Positions 1-7,274 of a stretch of 8,750 nt of DNA are shown here, one piece after another. Each line of letters starts with the position of its first letter. The stretch's first letter is position 1. The DNA is from Bacteroidales bacterium (lineage in GTDB: Bacteria > Bacteroidota > Bacteroidia > Bacteroidales > Marinilabiliaceae): assembly GCA_900766825.1 (NCBI GenBank), contig CAAFWU010000027.1, positions 1 to 8,750 of the forward strand, given 5' to 3'. Below the pieces are notes generated by a model. That model had not been told where the DNA came from. It made no database searches and saw only the letters and a list, made by a program, of their open reading frames with translations. The position numbers and the translations under genes were made by a program.

Positions 1-3000
1 GTAGTTATACTTATTGAGGTTCACGCTCTTGAGGTTGCTGAAGGCATTGGTCTCGAGGCTCTTGGTATCCGAGCTCTTGCTTAGGGCCACCTTGGCTTTG
101 GCAGTGCTGCCTTTGCTTGCGGCGCCCATGTTCTGCTTAATGGTTAGGCAACGTTTGGTGTCGGTCTCGGTGCTGTTGTTGCCCGTCAGGACGTCCTCGA
201 GGTAGAGGAAGCCAGAGAGTTCGGCATCGTTGGCGAGGTTATTGACAAAGCTAACGGCCAGGTCGCCGCTGGTGGGGGCTGTGGTCTCGTCGAAGATGAT
301 GCTACCAGCAAAGCCCAGATTATTGATGCTGCCCAAGACGTTATCGGCAAAGAGGTTGACAACGGTGCAACCCAAATCATCATTGTAGTCATAGGCTTCA
401 TTGCTGGGGTCCACAACCATAGTGGCGTTCTCGAAGAGCATGTTGCCAAACGAAGCATCTTCCGCAACCTCGTTGAACATGCTGCCCGTGGTGGTGTACA
501 CCATATTAGATATGGTAGAGCCACCGCCATCCACAACGGCTTTCAGAGTGTCTACCGATGGCATATTGGCGTAGGCCAGTGTAGCACCATTGATGGTGAG
601 GGTGTCCATATCAACCTCCTGTGCAGCAAAGCTAATATTCTGTGTGATAGAGCAGTTAGCTCCGTCGAAGAAGGTGTTGTTCTGATCTGCCAAGAGCACC
701 ATAAGGTCGAAGAAGGAGGTGCTGTCGCAGGCCTCTATTTGCTTTGTGCCCTCGGGGGTTTCGCTGTAGTTGAGAGCATTGTTGCGGAGGGTGGGTATTG
801 GGCGACGTGTGCCATAGCCCCAGTCGGAGGCAGCATTATTACATTCGCTCTCGGCGCACATGAATGTCCACTTGGTGGGGTCGTTGAAGATGCTCAGGTT
901 CTCGTCCTTCCACCAAATCATTCCTTTAGACTGTGGGTTTTCGTTGTCGGGCTCAACCTCAGTAGGGGTTTTGTTGATTGACCATCCCTTGGTGACTTTA
1001 TCCTTGTCATATATAGTGAAGCTGACACCATCCTCACTGCTAATGCTTGGTTCGTTCATCCCCTTGGTAATAACCACTTTGCTAATCTTGCTATCCAAGC
1101 TATTCCAGCCGCTTATCATGCCGGCAAGCAGTTCGGTATTGTCGTCTATGGTTGCACTCGAGCATGCCAATGATTCGCCAATACCTATGGGTGTGGAGCA
1201 TGTGGCATCGCCCCCAACGCTGAGTTTGGCTTCGCTGAGCAAAATATCCTCGAGGGTACCGTAGTTCATGCCCACAATGCCACCCAAGTAGAATTTAGGA
1301 CTGCCAGTAACATACCCAAAGTTACAATTTTGAGGTAAAACGAGTCCTACCGATGAACGAACACTTCGGATTGTACCGCGATTGATGCCAGCCACAGTGC
1401 CAATACTTGTGTTTGTGTTCATTCCATTAATGTAATATCCAGAGCACTCAATGATGCAGTTCTGAATGGTACCGCTGTTGACACCAATAAAAGGACTGGC
1501 AGCAGCCATGGTTTCATCCTTGGGGTCGAAGGCAAAGCGTTCCAAGTTGTCGTTGCCCATTTCGAAATTGCCTTCGTCAAATATCATGGCCAAGTTCTTG
1601 ACCGTACAGCCTTCGGGCAAGTAGTACATAAAGATGCTCGTGTAGTCGTATGGCGAAAGTCCACGGAGATAGTGACCTCGACCATCGAAAGTAAAGTCTT
1701 TGAGGAACTTAGAGGCGTTTTTATCAATGGATACGTAGCTGCTGTATCCGTCCTCGGTTAGGAAGTCGATGTCGCACTCCAGCACAATGCCGCGAAGTTC
1801 GCAACCATCATACACAACATCGCATTCGTCGCAATCCTGAGATATTTTGGTACAGATATAGGTCACCGAGTCGGTGCCAGCTGGCACAGCCTGAATAAGA
1901 CGACCATAGTTATCGTGCTGATTATCGCCATAGCCAAAGGCTGCCTCCCAACCTGCTTTGCTCGTGATGTAGAGAATGCCCTTATCCAAGTCAATATTAT
2001 AGCCTGTGTTCATAACCCAAGCTCTGCTCGACTCAAGTTCGGCATTGCCCATGGTGGGTATGGCGCGACGGAAAATGGTGTTGCTATCGCTATCCAGAGT
2101 GTCGTATACGTTCGACGTAAAGGTCCAGAGCTCAGGCTCATCCAAAACACTGAGCGCATCGTTGGGCCAACGAATATCGGTTGCCCAATCGGCGGAGGTC
2201 AACTGTTCGCTCATGACTTTGGTAAATGTCTTGCCTTGTTCTGTTTCCGACCATTTCATTGTGAAATTTGCTACGCTTGTCGTCTTACTAATACTCAGGT
2301 CGGGTGCCCCATTGCCGTTATCGTCCACAACCACATTTTTTATGGTACCCTTGCCCATGTCGGCGGTCACATATCCTATGCCACAACTTGCTGGGATGCT
2401 GGTTGTGTCTTCCAAGCTATTACAGTTGAAACTTAAGACGCCAATATCCAGCAAATTATAGGTCTCGACATCTGTTGCTTCGGTCACATAGGATGCCTTA
2501 TACTTTTTCCAATGTGTGAGGAATGTGTTGGCAATGGTGCCATCGTTTACGCCTGCAATGTTGGAAATAAGCAAGTTATTTGTGAGCTCTGCAACGTCGC
2601 CACTATTATCGGCCACAATTTGGTTGGCCACAAGGCAATTCTCTATCGTTCCTTCGTTTTTGCCAACAACACCACCAAATGCTAAACCGATGTACTTGTT
2701 ATCTCCCCCAAAATCTGATACCTCACCGTATATGTTACTGTATAGATACTGCTGAACATCCACTTTAATATAATTGGCAAACGCACACTCCCTTATCGTG
2801 CCTTGGTTTATCTTGGCTATGCCGCCAACGTAGGCATCGTCGTAGGATGTTGCATAACCTGGAGAGTAGAAACTCTCAACATCCGAAACAACCTCCAAAT
2901 GATAGACTTCACCATCAGCGCCAATGGTGCCAAAGATTGCCCCCCCAGGGTTGCTAATCTTATGACCGCGACCATCGAATGGAATGTTCAGGTCGAAAGA

Positions 3001-3285
3001 GAGATCTCTACCAGAAAGATCAATATCGTTGCTCAATGCCAAGCTGCTTATTGCAACCGACAGCTCAGTTTGAACGGTGTCGTAGTTGGAGAAGTTTTTA
3101 CCATCGAAGTAAGATGCCAAATAGTGAAATGCTATCCATTCGGAAATCAGCACAGCATCGGTCTCCTCCTCATAGGCCATGCCATAATCCTTCCAAGAAA
3201 TGTCGGCCGCTGTGCTCTGCGCACTCACTTGGGTTGCCGGCCACATGGCAGCCAAACCCAAAAATGTTAGTAAAGCCTGTTTCAT
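1..3285 (-). CDS. Large secreted GLUG-repeat surface protein, C-terminus cut off by window edge
   Basis: The frame is open for 1095 codons from ATG 3285 to base 1 with no stop, so the protein is longer than seen. Residues 1-22 are a signal peptide: Lys at position 2, a hydrophobic core LLTFLGLAAMW, and a VSA/QS cleavage site. There is no lipobox Cys, so it is probably exported by Sec and then surface-bound or secreted. Short GLUG-like repeats of the form GGxVGxNxGTIxNC occur at about residues 154-173, 204-223, 243-255, 597-612, 628-640 and 668-688. A DGRGH or DGGG turn occurs at 104-108, 534-538 and 919-922. A WTF...RRxIPT block occurs at 387-411 and 806-832. Together these suggest an internally duplicated beta-helix-like repeat protein. 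Known GLUG-containing proteins are extracellular and often adhesin-like or of unknown role, so no ligand or enzyme activity can be assigned. It is transcribed divergently from the oxidoreductase operon. The start is supported by the signal peptide and the upstream -7 box. The reading frame is very sure; the function is open. Confidence 0.88.
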   Translation of the reverse strand, partial: MKQALLTFLGLAAMWPATQVSAQSTAADISWKDYGMAYEEETDAVLISEWIAFHYLASYFDGKNFSNYDTVQTELSVAISSLALSNDIDLSGRDLSFDLNIPFDGRGHKISNPGGAIFGTIGADGEVYHLEVVSDVESFYSPGYATSYDDAYVGGIAKINQGTIRECAFANYIKVDVQQYLYSNIYGEVSDFGGDNKYIGLAFGGVVGKNEGTIENCLVANQIVADNSGDVAELTNNLLISNIAGVNDGTIANTFLTHWKKYKASYVTEATDVETYNLLDIGVLSFNCNSLEDTTSIPASCGIGYVTADMGKGTIKNVVVDDNGNGAPDLSISKTTSVANFTMKWSETEQGKTFTKVMSEQLTSADWATDIRWPNDALSVLDEPELWTFTSNVYDTLDSDSNTIFRRAIPTMGNAELESSRAWVMNTGYNIDLDKGILYITSKAGWEAAFGYGDNQHDNYGRLIQAVPAGTDSVTYICTKISQDCDECDVVYDGCELRGIVLECDIDFLTEDGYSSYVSIDKNASKFLKDFTFDGRGHYLRGLSPYDYTSIFMYYLPEGCTVKNLAMIFDEGNFEMGNDNLERFAFDPKDETMAAASPFIGVNSGTIQNCIIECSGYYINGMNTNTSIGTVAGINRGTIRSVRSSVGLVLPQNCNFGYVTGSPKFYLGGIVGMNYGTLEDILLSEAKLSVGGDATCSTPIGIGESLACSSATIDDNTELLAGMISGWNSLDSKISKVVITKGMNEPSISSEDGVSFTIYDKDKVTKGWSINKTPTEVEPDNENPQSKGMIWWKDENLSIFNDPTKWTFMCAESECNNAASDWGYGTRRPIPTLRNNALNYSETPEGTKQIEACDSTSFFDLMVLLADQNNTFFDGANCSITQNISFAAQEVDMDTLTINGATLAYANMPSVDTLKAVVDGGGSTISNMVYTTTGSMFNEVAEDASFGNMLFENATMVVDPSNEAYDYNDDLGCTVVNLFADNVLGSINNLGFAGSIIFDETTAPTSGDLAVSFVNNLANDAELSGFLYLEDVLTGNNSTETDTKRCLTIKQNMGAASKGSTAKAKVALSKSSDTKSLETNAFSNLKSVNLNKYNY
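1222..1500 (-). repeat. Second cluster of three GLUG-like repeats (residues 596-688)
   Basis: Three further repeats follow the same pattern: SPFIGVNSGTIQNCIIEC, IGTVAGINRGTIRSVRSSV and GGIVGMNYGTLEDILLSEA. Their position relative to the preceding DGRGH turn (residue 534) resembles that of the first cluster relative to its own DGRGH turn (residue 104). This supports duplication of a large unit rather than independent gain of single repeats. Confidence 0.65.
2521..2826 (-). repeat. First cluster of three GLUG-like repeats (residues 154-255)
   Basis: Three degenerate repeats sit inside the surface protein: GGIAKINQGTIRECAFANYI, GGVVGKNEGTIENCLVANQI and SNIAGVNDGTIANTF. They share the pattern (G)xhhGxNxGTIxNxhhxN, which matches the GLUG motif. 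They are repeats at protein level; the DNA has diverged. In related proteins such repeats are thought to form rungs of a beta-solenoid, and I infer the same here. Confidence 0.65.
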
Positions 3286-3327
3286 ATATGTTATGCTTAA
3301 TAGTTAATTTCAGTTTTCTGTCATTTG

Positions 3328-3335
3328 CAAATATA
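3328..3335 (-). promoter_or_regulatory. Bacteroidota-type -7 promoter box for the surface protein gene
   Basis: Read on the minus strand this is TATATTTG, an exact match to the TAnnTTTG -7 consensus of the Bacteroidota primary sigma factor. It lies 42 bases before the ATG, which would leave a leader of roughly 35 bases. No clear TTTG -33 element is seen at the expected distance; only a weak TTCGG is near it. The surrounding sequence is A/T-rich, as promoters of this phylum usually are. Confidence 0.5.
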
Positions 3336-3500
3336 AACACTTTTTATTCTTATCTCTATTTCCGAACGTACATTCTTTTTCACTTTTCAGACATTAATGC
3401 CATCCGATTTCGCCCCATTTTACCCCAAGAGACAAAATTCCAATAACGTTCTTCACCCCGCAACAGGAATTTTCACCCCAAAAACCTCATGATTGCCCAC

Positions 3501-3531
3501 TTGCGACACCTGTGTATCACATTTAAGTTGC
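3501..3531 (+). promoter_or_regulatory. Weak candidate promoter for the oxidoreductase operon
   Basis: TTG at 3501-3503 is followed after 20 bases by TAAGTTGC at 3524-3531, a partial match to the TTTG / TAnnTTTG promoter pattern of this phylum. It would leave a leader of about 95 bases. A second weak -7-like sequence, TAAGTTTT at 3592-3599, has no -33 partner at the right distance. The choice between them is uncertain. Confidence 0.22.
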
Positions 3532-3630
3532 CGCGCTCCATTGCCATTTGTTTCTTTGCAATGTCGAGTTAGCAAAATGCCTTCTGGGGCATAAGTTTTT
3601 TTTGCTCGCTCCTTTTCCCAAGTTTTTGCA

Positions 3631-3969
3631 ATGTCAAACAATAATAAGTCTACCGAACTCGGCGGCGTCTCAGACGCTCTCCATCAGGTTGTGCTCCGCT
3701 CGGTGCACGCCACCGTTCAACAGGGTGTGGTGGAGATCGACGCCGACCGTTGCAAAGGTTGTGAGCTCTGCGTCTTCGAGTGCCCAGCCCACACCCTTCG
3801 TCTCTCCGACACGGTGAACATCCGCGGCTTCCGTCACTCAGTTCAGATAGAGCCCGACCACTGCATTGGCTGCGCTTCTTGCGCACTAATTTGTCCCGAT
3901 GGCTGCATAACCGTCTACCGTCACTCTCTTATACCCAACAGCTTACGTCCCGAGATTCAAAAAATATGA
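3631..3969 (+). CDS. 2-oxoacid:ferredoxin oxidoreductase, ferredoxin-like delta subunit (2x[4Fe-4S])
   Basis: This 112-residue protein is the electron-transfer subunit of the 2-oxoacid:ferredoxin oxidoreductase encoded downstream. It should pass electrons from the TPP-containing core to free ferredoxin in the cytoplasm. It has two classic [4Fe-4S] motifs, each CxxCxxCxxxCP: Cys41, 44, 47, 51 and Cys78, 81, 84, 88. Family members in related bacteria begin about 8-12 residues before the first Cys; here about 40 residues precede it, so there is an N-terminal extension of about 30 residues. ATG 3631 is the only in-frame ATG before the first cluster. GTG codons at 3727-3732 would give the usual short form, so the start is not fully certain. 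The stop overlaps the alpha-subunit start as ATGA (3966-3969), which predicts translational coupling. Such subunits are named KorD or VorD depending on the assumed substrate. Confidence 0.88.
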   Translation: MSNNNKSTELGGVSDALHQVVLRSVHATVQQGVVEIDADRCKGCELCVFECPAHTLRLSDTVNIRGFRHSVQIEPDHCIGCASCALICPDGCITVYRHSLIPNSLRPEIQKI

Positions 3970-5078
3970 GCAGCGAAGTCCGTCTTCTTAAAGGTAACGA
4001 GGCTTTAGCTCTCGCCGCCATACGCTACGGTGCCGACGCCTATTTCGGCTACCCCATAACACCCCAGAGCGAAATCCTCGAGACCCTGATGGCCGAACGC
4101 CCTTGGACCACCACGGGCATGACCGTTATGCAGGTCGAGAGCGAAGTGAGCACCATTCACATGATCTACGGTGCCGCCGCCACTGGCAAGTATGCCATGA
4201 CATCCTCGTCGGGCCCAGGCATCAGCCTTATGCAGGAGGGCATAAGCTACCTCTGCGGAGCCAACCTTCCCTGCCTCATTGTAAACGTTCAGCGCGGAGG
4301 CCCAGGCCTCGGCACCATACAGCCCAGTCAGGCGGACTACTTTCAGGCCGTGAAGGGTGGCGGACATGGAGACTATAAGCTCTTCACCCTGGCCCCAGCC
4401 AGCGTACAGGAGATGGCCGACTTTGTCTCCGTTGCCTTCGATTGGGCCTTCGAACACCGCAACCCCGCCATGATTCTTGCCGATGGCACCATTGGTCAGA
4501 TGATGGAAAAAGTCATCCTCCCCGAATCTCGCCCCCGTCTGACCCAAGAGCAGATTATTGAGCGTTTCCCTTGGGCTGTGGACGGACACATGCGCCACCG
4601 CCAAGAGCGCAACCGCATAACCAGCCTCGAGCTGGACCCCCAGCAGATGGAGCTAAAAAATCAGGACCGCGAGGAGCGATATCGGCAAACGGAACGAGAC
4701 TGCGTTCGCGTAGAGGAGATGATGACCGACGACGCCGACATTGTTATCGTAGCCTTTGGCTCAGCCGCCCGCGTATGCAGCAAAGCCGTGGAACTCTGCC
4801 GCGCTCAGGGCATCCGCATGGGTCTCATCCGCCCCATAACCCTCTGGCCCTTCCCCGTTGCCACCATTGCCAAAGCCGCAGCCCACGTAAAGGCCATGCT
4901 GGTGGTGGAGTTCAACGCTGGCCAGATGATCGAAGATGTCCGTCAGGCTGTCTACAATTCCCAATCCGCTCAGGTCCCAAACCTTCGCATCGAACACTTT
5001 GGGCCTCTTGGCAGCGGTGTTATACTTTCTCCCGACGAGGTTGTCGACGCCGCCAAGCGTTGCCTCAATAATATATAG
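3966..5078 (+). CDS. vorB: 2-oxoacid:ferredoxin oxidoreductase alpha subunit (VorB/KorA-like)
   Basis: This 370-residue subunit carries the pyrimidine-binding (PYR) domain of a TPP-dependent oxidoreductase that converts a 2-oxoacid plus CoA and oxidised ferredoxin to acyl-CoA, CO2 and reduced ferredoxin. Visible motifs are GNEALALAAIRYGADAYFGY leading to YPITP (residues 29-33), QVESE near 56-60 (a conserved Glu region contacting TPP in this superfamily), TSSSGPG (79-85) and QRGGPG (109-114). The C-terminal third (about 240-360) fits the transketolase C-terminal-like domain. The longer open frame reaching back to 3780 is an artefact; ATG 3966 matches the family N-terminus and overlaps the ferredoxin stop. 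The family is commonly named 3-methyl-2-oxobutanoate dehydrogenase subunit VorB, but close relatives are also called KorA (2-oxoglutarate). The sequence alone does not settle the substrate. Confidence 0.93.
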   Translation: MSSEVRLLKGNEALALAAIRYGADAYFGYPITPQSEILETLMAERPWTTTGMTVMQVESEVSTIHMIYGAAATGKYAMTSSSGPGISLMQEGISYLCGANLPCLIVNVQRGGPGLGTIQPSQADYFQAVKGGGHGDYKLFTLAPASVQEMADFVSVAFDWAFEHRNPAMILADGTIGQMMEKVILPESRPRLTQEQIIERFPWAVDGHMRHRQERNRITSLELDPQQMELKNQDREERYRQTERDCVRVEEMMTDDADIVIVAFGSAARVCSKAVELCRAQGIRMGLIRPITLWPFPVATIAKAAAHVKAMLVVEFNAGQMIEDVRQAVYNSQSAQVPNLRIEHFGPLGSGVILSPDEVVDAAKRCLNNI

Positions 5079-5087
5079 GTGTCCAGT

Positions 5088-5849
5088 ATGAACCCACAAG
5101 ATCTTAAACTGGCCGAAAACACGGTCTATCGCCGTCCGCCCCTGCTCACCGACGCAACCCTCCACTACTGCCCAGGTTGCTCGCACTCCACTGTTCACAA
5201 AATTGTGGCCGATGTGTTGGGCGAAATGGATTTGGCCGACCGTGTCATTGGCGTCAGCCCCGTTGGTTGTGCCGTCTTTATCTACAACTACATCGACATC
5301 GACTGGGTGGAGGCCGCCCACGGACGTGCGCCAGCTGTGGCCACTGCCATCAATCGCCTCAACCCCGACAAGTTGGTCTTCACATACCAAGGCGATGGCG
5401 ATCTGGCGGCCATTGGCACCACCGAAGCCATCCACGCCTGCAACCGTGGCGAGAACATAACCATCATATACATTAATAATAGTGTCTATGGCATGACGGG
5501 CGGCCAGATGTCCCCCACAACCCCCATAGGCATGAAAACAGTAACCTGCCCCGACGGTCGCGACCCTCACCTCAACGGTTACCCTCTGCCCATTGCCGAC
5601 CTTCTATGCAAGTGCACGGGCACCTGCTTCGTCTCCCGCCAGTGCGTAACGTCCTACAAGAGCGTCATGCGAACCAAAGCAGCCATACGTCAGGCCTTCG
5701 AGAACACCTTGGCCAAGCGCGGCACATCGGTCATCGAGGTCATGGCCACCTGTTCCTCTGGCTGGAAGATGACGCCCCACGAGGCCAACCTTTGGCTGGA
5801 CAATGCCCTAAAGAAATTCAAAATGGGCACCCTAAAACAAACCTATTAA
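5088..5849 (+). CDS. 2-oxoacid:ferredoxin oxidoreductase beta subunit (TPP-binding)
   Basis: This 253-residue subunit binds the TPP diphosphate and Mg2+ and, in characterised relatives, a [4Fe-4S] cluster. From ATG 5088 it shows CPGCSH (residues 28-33), VGCAV (59-63), HGRAPAVATA (78-87), then GDGD (102-105) followed by INNSVYGMTGGQ (129-140). The last two form the GDG...NN motif for Mg-TPP. The CPGC pair, the VGC Cys and a conserved Cys near the C-terminus (ATCSSGWKMTP) are the likely cluster ligands. I chose ATG 5088, 9 bases after the alpha stop, because MNPQDLKLAENTVY matches the N-terminus I recall for relatives. A GTG at 5079 abutting the alpha stop would add only three residues. This subunit is named KorB or VorA elsewhere. 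Family assignment is firm; the substrate is open. Confidence 0.93.
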   Translation: MNPQDLKLAENTVYRRPPLLTDATLHYCPGCSHSTVHKIVADVLGEMDLADRVIGVSPVGCAVFIYNYIDIDWVEAAHGRAPAVATAINRLNPDKLVFTYQGDGDLAAIGTTEAIHACNRGENITIIYINNSVYGMTGGQMSPTTPIGMKTVTCPDGRDPHLNGYPLPIADLLCKCTGTCFVSRQCVTSYKSVMRTKAAIRQAFENTLAKRGTSVIEVMATCSSGWKMTPHEANLWLDNALKKFKMGTLKQTY

Positions 5850-5878
5850 TCAAGAACAAGTTCATTTCCCCTAAGAAT

Positions 5879-6448
5879 ATGAATATAGAGATATTAATTG
5901 CTGGCTTTGGAGGTCAAGGCGTCCTCTCCATGGGCAAAACACTGGCCTACGCAGGTGTGCTGAGTGGCAAAGAGGTCACATGGCTCCCCAGCTATGGTCC
6001 CGAGCAGCGTGGCGGCACCAGCAACGTCACCGTGGTCATCTCCGACGACCGCATCAGTTCGCCCATCGTCAGCTCCTACGATGTTGTCATTGCCCTCAAC
6101 CAGCAGAGCGTTTCCAAATTTGAGAGCAAGGTTAAGCCTGGCGGTCTCCTTATATACGACAGCTACGGAATCATGGAGCACCCCACCCGCACCGACATAA
6201 ACATCTACAGCGTAGACGCCACCCAAACAGCCAATGCCAACAACCTGCAGAAGATGACTGGCATCATGGTTCTCGGTGCCCTGCTCGGTCTCAACCCACT
6301 CGTAGACACCACATCCATCATGGATAGCCTAGCCAAAATACTGCCCGAGCGTTACCACAAACTCCTGCCCGCCAACCAAAAGGCCCTCTCCATGGGTCAG
6401 ACCATGGCAGTGTGCCAAAACAAAGCCCATCAGAATCAAGCTGCGTAG
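5879..6448 (+). CDS. 2-oxoacid:ferredoxin oxidoreductase gamma subunit
   Basis: This 189-residue protein is the gamma (CoA-binding region) subunit completing the alpha-beta-gamma-delta complex. It begins with the Rossmann-like IAGFGGQGV (residues 7-15), followed by PSYGPEQRGG (37-46), SNVTVVISD, SSPIVSSYDVVIALNQ and KPGGLLIYDSYGI, all hallmarks of the POR/KOR gamma domain. The length fits free-standing gamma subunits. A longer open frame starts far upstream inside the beta gene, but ATG 5879 is the only start that fits the family; it is 29 bases after the beta stop. The C-terminal tail (MAVCQNKAHQNQAA) is poorly conserved. A strong terminator follows, so this is the last gene of the operon. 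KorC or VorC would be the matching name. Confidence 0.92.
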   Translation: MNIEILIAGFGGQGVLSMGKTLAYAGVLSGKEVTWLPSYGPEQRGGTSNVTVVISDDRISSPIVSSYDVVIALNQQSVSKFESKVKPGGLLIYDSYGIMEHPTRTDINIYSVDATQTANANNLQKMTGIMVLGALLGLNPLVDTTSIMDSLAKILPERYHKLLPANQKALSMGQTMAVCQNKAHQNQAA

Positions 6449-6510
6449 ATCCCCCTTTCCCCTCCAACGCGAAAGGCAGAACCACGTCTCATAACACAAC
6501 CCAACATAAC

Positions 6511-6570
6511 CCGCCGTCCTTGCCCCCTACGCCACCCAACGGAACGTAGGCAAGGTCGGCGGCTCTTTTT
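6511..6570 (+). terminator. Intrinsic terminator of the oxidoreductase operon
   Basis: An interrupted G/C-rich hairpin spans 6511-6562. CCGCCG (6511-6516) pairs with CGGCGG (6557-6562); a T/T mismatch follows; CCTTGCC (6518-6524) pairs with GGCAAGG (6549-6555); after a CCC bulge, TACG (6528-6531) pairs with CGTA (6545-6548). The loop is about 13 bases. CTCTTTTT (6563-6570) follows directly. It lies 62 bases after the gamma stop and separates the operon from the deaminase gene. Confidence 0.85.
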
Positions 6571-6625
6571 ACACCTGTCACTCGCCCCCATTTTTTCTTT
6601 TTTTAAATATTCTTCATACTCAGCC

Positions 6626-6657
6626 CTTGCTATTTTCACATTCTTTTACTAATTTCG
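6626..6657 (+). promoter_or_regulatory. Candidate promoter for the deaminase gene
   Basis: CTTG (6626-6629) and TAATTTCG (6650-6657) are separated by 20 bases, close to the TTTG / TAnnTTTG layout of Bacteroidota promoters, with one mismatch in each box. They sit between the terminator and the start at 6689, where a promoter is required. The predicted leader is about 25 bases. Confidence 0.35.
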
Positions 6658-6688
6658 TCATAAAGCAACACCAAAAACACAACAACGG

Positions 6689-7156
6689 ATGACTAACGAA
6701 GAGTTTATGAAGGAAGCCATAGACATGGCCATAGACAATGTGGCCAATGGTGGTGGACCTTTTGGTGCCGTGATTGTGAAAGACGGCAAGGTCATTGGGC
6801 GTGGCGTCAACCGCGTTACGGCACAGTGCGACCCCACAGCCCACGCCGAGGTATCGGCCATACGCGATGCCGCACGCAACACAGGCTCCTTCAGTCTCGA
6901 GGGTGCCACAATATACACCTCGTGCGAACCCTGCCCCATGTGCCTCGGCGCAATCTATTGGGCACGCATTGCACACATATTCTATGGCAACTCACAAGCC
7001 GACGCTGCCAAAATTGACTTCGACGACTCGTTCATCTATCGCCAAATAGAGAAACCTATTGGCAGCCGTGCCATTCCAGAATCTCAGTTGCTCCACTCCG
7101 AGGCCCTCAAGTCCTTCGAGGCTTGGACCAACAAAGAGGACAAAACAAAATACTAA
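6689..7156 (+). CDS. guaD: Guanine deaminase (CDA-fold, GuaD-type)
   Basis: This 155-residue zinc enzyme of the cytidine deaminase superfamily should hydrolyse guanine to xanthine and ammonia in the cytoplasm, in purine salvage or breakdown. The zinc site is complete: H52-A-E54 (in DPTAHAEVSAIR) gives the His ligand and catalytic Glu, and PCPMC (81-85) gives ligands Cys82 and Cys85. GGGPFGAVIVKDG (21-33) forms the substrate-side loop. TSCEPCPMCLGAIYWAR, DDSFIYRQI and the C-terminal EAWTNKEDKTKY resemble Bacillus subtilis GuaD, whose length (156 residues) is nearly the same. This favours guanine deaminase over TadA-type tRNA adenosine deaminase. A related (d)CMP or general nucleoside deaminase remains possible. 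ATG 6689 matches the family N-terminus. It lies 118 bases before the Nudix gene, with which it may be co-transcribed. Confidence 0.88.
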   Translation: MTNEEFMKEAIDMAIDNVANGGGPFGAVIVKDGKVIGRGVNRVTAQCDPTAHAEVSAIRDAARNTGSFSLEGATIYTSCEPCPMCLGAIYWARIAHIFYGNSQADAAKIDFDDSFIYRQIEKPIGSRAIPESQLLHSEALKSFEAWTNKEDKTKY

Positions 7157-7274
7157 CCGAACAAAACTCAACGCTTGGGCTCCATCTGCCCCCACCCCGC
7201 ACTCAAGAAATTCCAATTTCTGTTCATTGCCAAACCCAAGCGATCACATTCCGTTTACAAAAGTCACCCACCTT

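Larger units (their letters stand above)
3286..3630. other. Divergent intergenic region between the surface protein gene and the oxidoreductase operon
   Basis: These 345 bases hold no convincing gene. The left part is A/T-rich and carries the minus-strand promoter box. The right part must hold the promoter and leader of the oxidoreductase operon. An 11-base direct repeat, TTTGCAATGTC, occurs at 3555-3565 and again at 3625-3635, where it contains the ferredoxin start codon. The upstream copy would start a three-codon frame (Met-Ser-Ser-stop, 3561-3572). A minus-strand open frame at 3453-3641 resembles no family I know and overlaps the ferredoxin start, so I do not call it. Confidence 0.6.

Noticed and set aside
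186..536. Minus-strand open frame of 116 codons inside the surface protein region
   Set aside because: It lies in another frame of the same strand as the 1095-codon surface protein, has an odd Thr/Ala/Ser-rich composition and no family resemblance.
1915..2461. Two overlapping plus-strand open frames of 173 and 151 codons
   Set aside because: Both are antisense to the continuous surface protein frame, which has a signal peptide and clear repeats; neither shows any recognisable domain.
3453..3641. Minus-strand 62-codon open frame in the divergent intergenic region
   Set aside because: It starts inside the ferredoxin gene, has no recognisable domain and would overlap the operon leader.
4005..4604. 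Minus-strand open frame of 199 codons within the alpha subunit gene
   Set aside because: It is a mirror frame of a highly conserved gene with C-ending codons, which leaves the opposite strand free of stops; Gly/His/Val-rich and without family resemblance.
4761..5570. Minus-strand open frame of 269 codons across the alpha and beta genes
   Set aside because: Antisense artefact for the same reason; it spans the junction of two certain genes on the other strand.
7172..7242. 8-base inverted repeat (CGCTTGGG / CCCAAGCG) with an inner GAAATT/AATTTC pair between guaD and the Nudix gene
   Set aside because: The outer arms are short and 55 bases apart, the inner loop is very tight, and no T-run follows, so a regulatory structure is not supported.
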